Positions 14,771 to 22,945 of a DNA stretch of 35,477 nt are shown here, one piece after another (positions within the stretch are counted from its first letter, which is position 1; every line of letters begins with the position of its first letter). The stretch is from Stappia sp. BW2 (GTDB taxonomy: Bacteria; Pseudomonadota; Alphaproteobacteria; Rhizobiales; Stappiaceae): contig NZ_VIRG01000065.1 of the NCBI RefSeq assembly GCF_008107695.1, positions 1 to 35,477 on the forward strand, written 5' to 3'. The notes beneath the pieces are model-generated. The model was not told the DNA's origin. It saw nothing but the letters and a program-made list of their open reading frames with translations, and made no database searches. The translations under genes were made by a program, and so were the position numbers.

Positions 14771-16759
14771 ATGGCAACCAAGTCAGACGTGAAGCGTCGC
14801 ATAAAGGCATTCTTCAATGCACCTGTTCAGGCGGACAGTGTCACGGCCTTCTCTGATGACGAAACCACCCCTGATTTTGCCCGGTCCGCTCAGAAACCCT
14901 TTTCTGTTTTTGATCCGTCCACGATAACCCGACGCACCGAACTGATGCGCGCGGCGAATGCCGCCCTTGCAAACGCAGATGACCCAACTGAAGGATTAGA
15001 CGCCGCCATGCAGGTCTTTGAAGAGGCTGCACGGCAGGGCGATTTGGCGCTTGCCCAGCATGTGCTGGGCGTCTTTGCCGTACACGCACCCAAACTGAGA
15101 TCCGGGACACCTGCAATCCCGGTGCCACCCATGGCGTTTCGAAGGGAACGCGGCGCGATACCCTTTGGAGACGATGACGACGAAGAGGGAGAAGGGGTCA
15201 GCCTCCCCGCCATGGGCGAGGACCGGCTACACTACTGGCGCGAAGACCTTTATCTGAATGAACATCACCGCCACTGGCATTTCGTCTATGACACCTCGGG
15301 CTTTCCCGAACCGGGGCGGATTCGGCTTAAAAGCCGACAGGGTGAAGTCTTCATCTACATGCACAAGCAGATGCTGGCTAGATACGAAACCGAACGTCTT
15401 GCCGCGGGTCTACCCCTTACCGAGCCACTGACCGATTATTCCGACACCCTCGGCGTGGGCTATGATCCTGATGCGCGCGAGCCGAGATTCCTTGGCTATG
15501 GCGCACGGCCCGACAACGAAACGTTGAGCGCAGCGCACCAGGCCGATCTTAACGCTCGGCGCACCGCCTATCGCAATTTCCTGTCAAGCGGCGGTCAGAT
15601 CGCCGGACGAACCCTTCCCCTGACCGCATCGACGATCGGCTCGGCGCTTGAATCGAACCTCGCTTTTGGTACGGATGAGATCGTGCAGCAGGAGGAGCTG
15701 AACTGGATCGCGGAAGCCACTCACGGCCTACATCTGCACAATTTGGGACACGGGCATATCGCTGCGCTTGGGGCCGGCCAAGGCGTAATGACCAATCCGC
15801 ACACGTCCTTGCAGGATCCGGTCTTTTGGCGCTGGCACCGAATGATCGACGATCTGGCCGAGGAATACTACGCCACGTTGCTCGCCCATGCCCCTACCGA
15901 TACCGGCATTGGCATGAATAATGACCTGATCGTCGTCCTATCCGAAGTTGCCGGAGCAGATTTCAGCAATCAGGATCGCGGAGCCCTGCGTAAAACGCTT
16001 TTGCGGGACGCGGCAACTGAATTGAACGAGGGCAGAACCGGGGCCAATCTTTTGCACACCGGTATGATCGACGAAGAGTTTCAATACAATCAAGGGAATT
16101 CCACCAGACAGTTTCGTCGTGCCTCTCTCTTCACAGAACGCTTTGCCGTGGTCGCACGCGCCAGTTCGACCCTTGCACAGGCTGCAACCGCGCGGCTGTT
16201 CCTGTGCGCCGACAGGATTGTGCAAGGTGATGAGGCACATTTGCCGGAACAACAGCACCGATACTGGATAGAGCTGGACAGAAAGGCCGTTTCGCTTGAG
16301 GCGGGCGAGACCGACATCCTGTTCCTCGCCGATGAAAGCAGCGTCGTACGCAAGATCGGCGGGACCGCTCCCTGGCCGACCTCCAGCTTTACGGCGGGGG
16401 GCTTTGATGACCTGCACGACCGCCCCGGCAACAATGACGACTTTTGCGATTGCGGATGGCCGCTGAGCTTGTTGCTACCTCGGGGAACCGAGGCCGGCAT
16501 GGGGTTTCAGTTGATGGTGCATGTCAGTCCGGGCAGTCCGGGAGCGTCAGGCAGCAGTTGCGGCAGCCGCGCCTTCTGTGGGGCTAGATTCGACAGCTAT
16601 CCCGAGCTAGCCGAAATAAACCTCGGCTACCCGTTCGATCGCCCGGCAGCACAAGGGACGCTGGCCATGATCGACGCTGCGCCCGACATGGCTCGGCGCA
16701 GCCTGACCATCCAACATGCACCAAACCTGCCGGACTTGCTGGGAATGAACGTGAGTTAA
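14771..16759 (+). CDS. Hemocyanin/phenoloxidase-like type 3 copper protein
   Basis: A 662-residue protein with the binuclear copper core of arthropod hemocyanins and prophenoloxidases rather than bacterial tyrosinases. CuA: WREDLYLNEHHRHWHFVY gives His166 and His170, and FIYMHKQMLARYETERL supplies His198. CuB: LHNLGH gives His323 and His327, and DPVFWRWHRMIDDL supplies His356. All six ligands are present. Residues 1-150 are helical with an acidic loop (132-142). The C-terminal third (from about 490) has six cysteines and corresponds to the strand-rich third domain. There is no signal peptide. Likely roles are o-phenol oxidation or oxygen binding. It is the first gene of a five-gene operon, with a weak ribosome site before the ATG. 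Confidence 0.85.
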   Translation: MATKSDVKRRIKAFFNAPVQADSVTAFSDDETTPDFARSAQKPFSVFDPSTITRRTELMRAANAALANADDPTEGLDAAMQVFEEAARQGDLALAQHVLGVFAVHAPKLRSGTPAIPVPPMAFRRERGAIPFGDDDDEEGEGVSLPAMGEDRLHYWREDLYLNEHHRHWHFVYDTSGFPEPGRIRLKSRQGEVFIYMHKQMLARYETERLAAGLPLTEPLTDYSDTLGVGYDPDAREPRFLGYGARPDNETLSAAHQADLNARRTAYRNFLSSGGQIAGRTLPLTASTIGSALESNLAFGTDEIVQQEELNWIAEATHGLHLHNLGHGHIAALGAGQGVMTNPHTSLQDPVFWRWHRMIDDLAEEYYATLLAHAPTDTGIGMNNDLIVVLSEVAGADFSNQDRGALRKTLLRDAATELNEGRTGANLLHTGMIDEEFQYNQGNSTRQFRRASLFTERFAVVARASSTLAQAATARLFLCADRIVQGDEAHLPEQQHRYWIELDRKAVSLEAGETDILFLADESSVVRKIGGTAPWPTSSFTAGGFDDLHDRPGNNDDFCDCGWPLSLLLPRGTEAGMGFQLMVHVSPGSPGASGSSCGSRAFCGARFDSYPELAEINLGYPFDRPAAQGTLAMIDAAPDMARRSLTIQHAPNLPDLLGMNVS

Positions 16760-16800
16760 GCCGCTGTTTGACACACGATTGCAATGGAGAATAGGCCCTC

Positions 16801-17967
16801 ATGCCACGCGACTACACCCCTCTCGTGATAAATCCCGGCCTCGCCTCCAGTCTGCATCTGGTGCAACGCGGTCAGCTCGAGCCCGAAGAGGCTTGCGCCC
16901 GGTTGGGGCGTCTCTTGCAGGCGGCACTGGAGTTGGAGTTTTCGACCGTACCGCCTTATCTGTCGGCGGCATTCAGCCTCGGTGGCGACAACCGGCAGGT
17001 CTATCAACTCATCCTGCGCGTCGCAAAGGAAGAGATGCTGCACATGACCGTGGTGGCGAATCTGATGAACGCCATCGGTATCGCGCCGGACATTTACCAG
17101 GCTATTCCGGCCTATCCCTTCGATCTGAAGGTCATAGAGCCCCCCCTGCATCTTGAGTTAGAAAGCTTTTCCATCGAGCAGGTGGAGCGGTTGTTCATGC
17201 AGATCGAAACCCCTGAGGATCCAGTCAATTTCCCTACCGCCTTTGCCGACGAGGAAGAGCCCGTCGAAACCATCGGGCAGTTCTACGAAAAGATCATCAA
17301 GATCCTTGCAAACGACACGATTCCGGGCTTGTTCGACAACGCGGCTCGCAATGCCTACAAGCAGATTTCGGTCGACCCGAATTTCGTGGCCTTCGCCTAC
17401 AAAAATGACAGCGACCACCACACCTATCCGCTGGCACCGGAATTCGACTTTGTCATTCGGGACAAGGAGACAGCGATCCGTCATCTGGAATGGATCGTGG
17501 CCGAAGGCGAGGGATCAGCGCCATACAACCCCCTTTCGCCAGAAGACATCCCGGGCCACTTCTATCGGTTCGAATCGATTATCAAAGGCCGCTACCTGGT
17601 TCGCGACGGGAGCACGGAATTGGGGTATCGCTATGCTGGCGCAAGCCTGCCCTTTGACGAAACAAAGGTGCACCTTTTCGTCCCCAACGCCAAAGCTGCT
17701 GATTTCGCCCACGAGCCAAGCGTCAAACGCCAGATGGACCGGTTCAACTCGCGCTACAGCGAGATGGTCGACAAGCTGGCCTTTGCCTTCAACTGTCCCA
17801 GACCAGCCGTAGAAGCGAACGCAAAGGCGGCTTACATCGCATCAATTGGTGACATGCGCAGCATGGTGTCAGCGGCCTCCAACATTATCGGTGCCGCCGA
17901 CCGTAAAGGGGTCACTGCCGGGATTCCTTTTGAATATGTGCCGTCCGCCCCCCCAGCGGCCTCTTGA
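16801..17967 (+). CDS. Ferritin-like diiron protein (VioB-type domain)
   Basis: A 388-residue protein. Residues about 30-260 match the ferritin-like domain found in VioB/StaD-type proteins: ALELEFSTVPPYLSAAFS gives a metal Glu at 46, AKEEMLHM gives Glu77/78 and His81, and AIRHLEWIVAEGEG gives the second Glu/His set. Related domains occur in iminophenylpyruvate dimer synthases, but no other violacein genes are here. The C-terminal part (270-388) is helical with an Ala/Pro tail. It probably oxidises an amine or phenol, or handles peroxide produced by its partners. It starts 41 bases after the copper protein and is followed by the LodA-like gene after a 23-base gap. Confidence 0.8.
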   Translation: MPRDYTPLVINPGLASSLHLVQRGQLEPEEACARLGRLLQAALELEFSTVPPYLSAAFSLGGDNRQVYQLILRVAKEEMLHMTVVANLMNAIGIAPDIYQAIPAYPFDLKVIEPPLHLELESFSIEQVERLFMQIETPEDPVNFPTAFADEEEPVETIGQFYEKIIKILANDTIPGLFDNAARNAYKQISVDPNFVAFAYKNDSDHHTYPLAPEFDFVIRDKETAIRHLEWIVAEGEGSAPYNPLSPEDIPGHFYRFESIIKGRYLVRDGSTELGYRYAGASLPFDETKVHLFVPNAKAADFAHEPSVKRQMDRFNSRYSEMVDKLAFAFNCPRPAVEANAKAAYIASIGDMRSMVSAASNIIGAADRKGVTAGIPFEYVPSAPPAAS

Positions 17968-17990
17968 TCCATACCAGAAGGAGTTTTCAG

Positions 17991-19235
17991 ATGGCTTTTC
18001 CCAATGACCTAAGCAATGTTTCCGCCTTCAAGGTGCACCCGGCCATCGGCGTCGCCCGTCTGGCGAACAATGACGATTTCTACGAATTCTTCGACTATCA
18101 AGCGGTTCGCGATGCCGGCAATGCGCAAAGCCTGACCTATATGACCGTGCAGGAAGGGCACCATTGGATGATGCGGCAGGCTGTACGGTTCCGGGTCTTT
18201 GCCTACGACGAAGATGGAAAGGACCTGGGCGAATTGTCCTCGGATGTCATGACAAACTTGGGCATCGACGCGGTCTGGCACGTAACTGTCGCCAATCGCA
18301 AGCTGAACAACTTTTCCGACGGTTCAACCCCGGTGATCGAGGCATCCGGCAGCGCAAGTGGCTCCGAGGTCACCCGGCTGGAGGGCGCAAACCCTTGGAG
18401 GGAGTCAAACGTCTGGCTCGGAGATCTGCACGGCAATGGGATGTTCGTGCCCCCTAAAGGAGGAGTTTACCGCCGCGACAAAAACACGGTCATCCCGCCC
18501 TATGGCAGCCATACCAGCGACAATGGCGTGCAGGACACGACAAGCGACGGCATGGTCACGGTGGAACTGTCCGACATAAATGACGTCCCCGTCATTCCTG
18601 CCGGTGTGCTGGTCGCACCGCAGCAGCACTCACCCGATGTCAATCCCGGAGACATCAACAACGGCCGCAATCTTGACTTCATCGCGGAAACCCGAAAATT
18701 GCTGAACATTCCGGAGGACGCGCCTTTGACTGGGGCGGGCTATGCGATGGATTTCGCAATCATGTCAACCATGAACGCCGAATATGCACCGGGGATGGAA
18801 ATCTGTCTGAACCGAGGCAACGCACTGCCCGATCCCGCTGGGGCTTTTTTCCCGCGTGGTCAGAATCATATTGCCGAGGCTGAAATTCGCCCGGCATACG
18901 GTGAGAACGGCGCTGATTTCGGCGCGCTGACCGCTGGCTTGTGTTCGGCATGGCAAACTGATCTGAATGCATGCCTGAACTACTGGACTTCTGAATTCCC
19001 CAACGAAATGGCCTATGACGATGCGCCTGACACGCGCAAACTCGCACGTAGGGAATTTGCCGCAGCAGGCCCTCAAATGGGAAATCCCGAAGATCTCAAC
19101 GCCTATATCGACATGATGGGCGTGGCGCGGGACCTAGACGACGATCCCTTCTTTCTGTTTGGTACCGAGCGTGACGGCAATGACGATGCTGGTGCGCAGC
19201 CGCAGCCACCCTTTCTTTTGGATGCGCCGCAGTGA
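17991..19235 (+). CDS. Short LodA-like (CTQ quinoprotein family) protein
   Basis: The ATG at 17991 follows AAGGAG at eight bases and gives 414 residues. The opening FKVHPAIGVARLANNDDF is the LodA/GoxA N-terminal signature (usually hPgiGiARvGNs). The C-terminal LCSAWQTDLNACLNYW parallels the WQADFxxC region around the cofactor Cys. LodA makes cysteine tryptophylquinone from a Cys and a Trp and oxidises the epsilon-amine of lysine, releasing hydrogen peroxide. Here Cys328 with Trp321, Trp332 or a residue nearby are candidates, but the pair is not certain. Known members are about 600-750 residues, so this one is greatly shortened. It ends overlapping the radical SAM start. Confidence 0.78.
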   Translation: MAFPNDLSNVSAFKVHPAIGVARLANNDDFYEFFDYQAVRDAGNAQSLTYMTVQEGHHWMMRQAVRFRVFAYDEDGKDLGELSSDVMTNLGIDAVWHVTVANRKLNNFSDGSTPVIEASGSASGSEVTRLEGANPWRESNVWLGDLHGNGMFVPPKGGVYRRDKNTVIPPYGSHTSDNGVQDTTSDGMVTVELSDINDVPVIPAGVLVAPQQHSPDVNPGDINNGRNLDFIAETRKLLNIPEDAPLTGAGYAMDFAIMSTMNAEYAPGMEICLNRGNALPDPAGAFFPRGQNHIAEAEIRPAYGENGADFGALTAGLCSAWQTDLNACLNYWTSEFPNEMAYDDAPDTRKLARREFAAAGPQMGNPEDLNAYIDMMGVARDLDDDPFFLFGTERDGNDDAGAQPQPPFLLDAPQ

Positions 19236-20581
19236 CCGTTCATCGGATCACTGACAACAATCCGACGACTCGTCCCCGTTCAAGCCGCATGCATCTGTTT
19301 GGCGGCGACGACGCCCATGTGCTGGAGGTCGAGACCGGCGTGATCCGCAAGTTCGACCCTGCCCGGGCGCATGCCGTCAATTTAGCGTTAGATCTTGGTG
19401 ACACCCGCCGGGCAGAACAGATGGCATTGGGCTCCGCCAAAAAAGCACGCGCACCCGATCCGCTGCCAGAGACGGCTCCGCTCAAGGCACTGTCTCTGGC
19501 GGTGGCGCAAAAGTGCAATCTCGGGTGCAGCTATTGCTATGCCCAACAAGGCACGTTTGGCGGAGACGCTACCGCGATGGGCGCGGCGGTTGCCAAAGAA
19601 GCGGTCGACCGACTTTTGGACGGCGCTCAACCGGGTGGACGCATCACACTGGCTTTTATGGGGGGAGAGCCCCTCACCAACAGACCGGTGCTGCATGCAG
19701 CCACGCGCTATGCCGCGCGGAAGGGGCAAGCGCTCGGGATCGGAGTTGGCTTTAGCCTGACCACAAACGCTACATTGATTAACCCTGAGGATGTGGCGCT
19801 GTTTCAGCACTACGGTTTTGCCCTAACCATCAGCGTGGACGGGTTGCAAGGAACGCACGACCGCCTGCGCCCATTTGCGGGGGGACGGGGAAGCTTCGCC
19901 CAGGTGGAACGGGCACTTGCGCGCCTTCGCTCTGTTCCGGACCGAGAATTCAGGCTTGATGCACGGGTCACGGTCACACCCTTTAATCTGGACCTGTCCG
20001 AGATCTTGACCGGATTGGCTGGCCTGGGGTTTGACGGGGTGATGTTTTCGCCCATGTTGACAGCTCCTAATGGTCGAGGCCAGATGGGAGCTGCGGAACT
20101 GAACAAGATGTTGGGGCAGCTGGTGCAATGCGGGCAGGCATTTCTCGACAGCCTGGAGACCGACCGTCCGCTACCCTTCACGAATCTGACGATGCAGCTC
20201 AAGCGCATACACCGTTATCAGCGCGACAGCTACCCTTGCGGCGCAGGGGGGGGCTATTTGGGCGTCTCGGCCAAGGGTACCCTGCACGCCTGCCATCGGT
20301 TTGTCGATGACGACGCCGGATATCTGGGTAATGTCGCGCAGGGCGTCGATCCGGTGGCGCAGTCTAATTGGCTACGACAACGCAATCTGTCCGCGCAAGG
20401 CGACTGCACATCCTGCTGGGCACGCTACCTATGTTCTGGGTCCTGCCACTACGAGGTGCTCAAACGCGGCCGCCCGGGATGCGATTACATTCGGGGATGG
20501 CTTGACTATTGCCTGGGCGTCTATGCCACGTTGGCGATGCGCTCGCCTGATCAGATGCTGCGCCTTCTGGATCAGCCGTGA
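19232..20581 (+). CDS. Radical SAM/SPASM maturase
   Basis: A 449-residue protein starting at GTG 19232, overlapping the previous stop (GTGA). The radical SAM cluster is CNLGCSYC (Cys95, 99 and 102), followed by GGEPLTN and TTNATLI, which bind SAM. The C-terminal SPASM region carries further cysteines in YPCGAGGGYLG, LHACHRF, CTSCWARYLCSGSCHYE and PGCDYI, enough for two auxiliary 4Fe-4S clusters. SPASM enzymes commonly modify ribosomally made proteins, for example QhpD, which forms thioether crosslinks in the CTQ subunit of quinohemoprotein amine dehydrogenase. The immediate upstream LodA-like protein is the obvious candidate substrate; this is inferred from gene order. Confidence 0.85.
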   Translation: MTVHRITDNNPTTRPRSSRMHLFGGDDAHVLEVETGVIRKFDPARAHAVNLALDLGDTRRAEQMALGSAKKARAPDPLPETAPLKALSLAVAQKCNLGCSYCYAQQGTFGGDATAMGAAVAKEAVDRLLDGAQPGGRITLAFMGGEPLTNRPVLHAATRYAARKGQALGIGVGFSLTTNATLINPEDVALFQHYGFALTISVDGLQGTHDRLRPFAGGRGSFAQVERALARLRSVPDREFRLDARVTVTPFNLDLSEILTGLAGLGFDGVMFSPMLTAPNGRGQMGAAELNKMLGQLVQCGQAFLDSLETDRPLPFTNLTMQLKRIHRYQRDSYPCGAGGGYLGVSAKGTLHACHRFVDDDAGYLGNVAQGVDPVAQSNWLRQRNLSAQGDCTSCWARYLCSGSCHYEVLKRGRPGCDYIRGWLDYCLGVYATLAMRSPDQMLRLLDQP

Positions 20582-21936
20582 CCCATGATGTCGCAATAAT
20601 CGGAGGCGGCCCAGCTGGCAGCGCGGTGGCGCTGCGTCTAGCCGAGTTGGGCCATCAGGTAGTACTGATAGAACGTTCCACCTTTCCACGGCCTCATGTC
20701 GGCATCTGCCTCTCGCACCAGACCGTGCAACTGCTGGACCACCTTGGTGCGGGGAACAGCTTTCGCGCAGCAGGCCACTGGCAGCGCAGGACCACACTTG
20801 TGCTCTGGGACGGCGTCACCCGACAAGTCGATAATAGCGGCTTCCATGTCGACAGAGGGCTACTTGACCACGACTTGTTGGCTCGTGCCGTCCGAGCGGG
20901 CGTTGACCTGCATCAGCCTGCGCAACTGAGGTCAATTTCGCATTCGGCTCACGGGCATCGACTCACTCTGGCAAATGGCACCGTGCTGGAGACGCGCTTT
21001 GTGGTGGATGCGGGCGGGCGACGCCCCGCTGTTCCAGGTCAGCGGGTGCACGACGGGCCTCCACTTCTGGCTTTGCATGCAACATGGCGGTTTGCAGCAC
21101 AGCCCGTTTGTGATGGGTTGATCGAAGCCAGTGAAAGCGCATGGCTTTGGTGCGCTCGGTCCGGCCCAACAGATGTTATTCAGAGTGTCTTTGTCGATCC
21201 TCGGAATCTGCAAAACGTTTCCGGGGACCGCCTTCAGGAGCTTTATCTTCGCTTGTTGGCCCGCTTTTCCTTGTCGCTCCTCACCGGAACCCAAAGCAGC
21301 CAGGTGGAGGCCTGCGATGCCAGCAGTCGTCACGCCAAACTGCCGATAGACGGGGGGATGATCCGCGTTGGCGACGCCGCGCTAACTGTCGATCCTCTGG
21401 CCTCTCAAGGAGTCCATTTAGCGCTGACCTCAGGCTTGCAAGCGGCCGCCATCGTCAACACGATTCTGAAGAGACCCGCTAGCGCGACCCTCGCCCAAAG
21501 CTTTTACGTGAATCGCGTGGCAAGTCGGGTCGCACTGTATTCAGCACATACGGGCAATGAGTACGCGCGGGCAGCTGCGGCGCACAACACAAAGTTCTGG
21601 ATTGAGCGAGCGGCGACGGCAGCACGTTTGCAGCAACCAATATCGCCCCCCCCCGCTCCCTCCGACTATGTCGGATTGTCGCCAGCGTTGTCACTAACCA
21701 ATAGCGCGGTAATCGAAGATGACTTCGTTGTCAAACGCCGCGTTGTGCAACACCCAAACCTTGAAGGTTGCATAAAGTATTTGGCCGGGGACGACCTACC
21801 GCAGCTATTGGCGAGCCTGCCACGCATCGCGCGCTATGAGCGGCTGGTCGCTTGCCTGAAACAGCAGTCGCCAAAAGGTGCTTTGATCGCAGATTGGCTG
21901 TGGCACAATGCCTTGCTGGTACGTCTCAACCGCTGA
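20578..21936 (+). CDS. LodB/QhpG-like FAD-dependent monooxygenase
   Basis: A 452-residue protein starting at GTG 20578, overlapping the radical SAM stop. The N-terminus VAIIGGGPAGSAVALRLAEL is a Rossmann FAD-binding motif ending in VVLIER, and RVGDAALTVDPLASQGVHLAL is the second FAD motif (GD...P..g.G). These place it in the tryptophan halogenase/monooxygenase-like group with LodB and QhpG, the flavoproteins that hydroxylate the tryptophan during CTQ formation. The C-terminal region (from 330) is helical. It is the last gene of the operon and, with the radical SAM enzyme, probably processes the LodA-like protein in the cytoplasm. A small-molecule substrate is the alternative. Confidence 0.82.
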   Translation: MTHDVAIIGGGPAGSAVALRLAELGHQVVLIERSTFPRPHVGICLSHQTVQLLDHLGAGNSFRAAGHWQRRTTLVLWDGVTRQVDNSGFHVDRGLLDHDLLARAVRAGVDLHQPAQLRSISHSAHGHRLTLANGTVLETRFVVDAGGRRPAVPGQRVHDGPPLLALHATWRFAAQPVCDGLIEASESAWLWCARSGPTDVIQSVFVDPRNLQNVSGDRLQELYLRLLARFSLSLLTGTQSSQVEACDASSRHAKLPIDGGMIRVGDAALTVDPLASQGVHLALTSGLQAAAIVNTILKRPASATLAQSFYVNRVASRVALYSAHTGNEYARAAAAHNTKFWIERAATAARLQQPISPPPAPSDYVGLSPALSLTNSAVIEDDFVVKRRVVQHPNLEGCIKYLAGDDLPQLLASLPRIARYERLVACLKQQSPKGALIADWLWHNALLVRLNR

Positions 21937-22445
21937 CCACTGGCTGCTTGCGGTGCTTGGGCCGCGTGCAGAATTCCCGCATACCCAAAAAGGCTTTTTT
22001 GAGCGGTGTGTATTTGCTGGCTCTATCGGACACTTCCTACTTTGATAGGTAGTCGCTTGGACGCGGATTGATTATTTCCCCGCGGCGTCCAAATCCTGCG
22101 ATTGTCCGATCTCAGAAGTCCTTGGAGCATCGGACAGTGTAGGCTTACTTCATACCCTTGCTACAAGGCAAGTGAACGCCCTCTTCGAGAGAGGCTGGTC
22201 GATTGCCGAAAGCGGCTGTTCAAATTTTTCGTGTCAACAACTGTTTTGTCCACGGAGTGGCAATCGCCAATGGTCGCAAGAAAAGTCCGCTTCCCGCCCA
22301 ATTGTTGAGTTCAGCGCGCTGCAGTAAATGTTTTGAGTTGGTACCTTCCTTATAGTCATTCACTGCGCGGTAGCTGGATGTCTGGTTTCGTTAAACGTAT
22401 GATCCTGCCACCTACCAGAATAGACCTCGGTTGGGGTCGAGACGG
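21937..22445. other. 509-base spacer after the oxidase operon
   Basis: The spacer lies between the convergent ends of the flavoprotein and nuclease genes. I see no gene. CAAAAAGGCTTTTTTG near 21988-22003 could be a weak terminator for the operon. At 22057-22064 and 22085-22092 there is an 8-bp inverted repeat, TTGGACGC / GCGTCCAA, around a GC/AT mixed loop. Frames crossing the region are Cys- and Arg-rich and look random. Confidence 0.45.
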
Positions 22446-22862
22446 CTACCGAACGCAGCTCGCTTGCCGAACATAATGCTTGCCGGAGTAGTGCGGCCAG
22501 GCGCAGGCGTGTCCGGACTGAACAAGCTTCATCGCAATGTCCTGACTGTCAACGAAGCATTGAGCGACAAAGCGGACATAGGACCTCTTGCGGGAACGGC
22601 CGTCGCAGGGTGTTCCGTCGCCGACCGTTCGACACTGCACCTTTTTCCCGGCAACAAGGGCTTTGACATATTGCGTCGCTTCGCGGTAGCCGCGCTGCCC
22701 GCGCTCTGGTGTATCGACACCGCACAGGCGGATCCGTACCAGCGGCCGCGAGAGCAGGAAAGTATCGCCATCGATCACGCGCGAAACCGGACTGGTCCAC
22801 TCGTCCGCATTGGCGGGGACAACAGCGAGGCAAAGGGCGAGGGCGACTAGAATGCGGATCAT
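22446..22862 (-). CDS. Secreted thermonuclease-family nuclease, second copy
   Basis: ATG 22862 gives 138 residues: a signal peptide (RILVALALCLAVVPANA-DE) and an SNase-like domain with VIDGDTF, RIRLCGVDTPERG and VRFVAQC, carrying the same catalytic positions as the gene at 1222. The mature parts are about three quarters identical by hand alignment, and all cysteines are shared. It should be a disulfide-stabilised periplasmic or secreted nuclease. It is the last leftward gene after the 335-aa HTH protein, with an 83-base gap. The two copies are divergent enough to have arrived separately, for example with two plasmid backbones. Confidence 0.85.
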   Translation of the reverse strand: MIRILVALALCLAVVPANADEWTSPVSRVIDGDTFLLSRPLVRIRLCGVDTPERGQRGYREATQYVKALVAGKKVQCRTVGDGTPCDGRSRKRSYVRFVAQCFVDSQDIAMKLVQSGHACAWPHYSGKHYVRQASCVR

Positions 22863-22945
22863 CGGTTTCGATCTTCTTTTCGGGGAGTTTGGCACGAGGG
22901 CCGCGCAGATCGGCGCAACCACCGTGCCGGGATCATGTTTGAACG

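Noticed and set aside
14771..16759. Ordinary bacterial tyrosinase
   Set aside because: Length, the HHxHWH CuA motif and the YMHxQ third ligand match the arthropod hemocyanin group instead.
16801..17967. Violacein-type biosynthetic cluster, because of the VioB-like ferritin domain
   Set aside because: No VioA, VioC, VioD or VioE equivalents; only the ferritin-like domain is shared.
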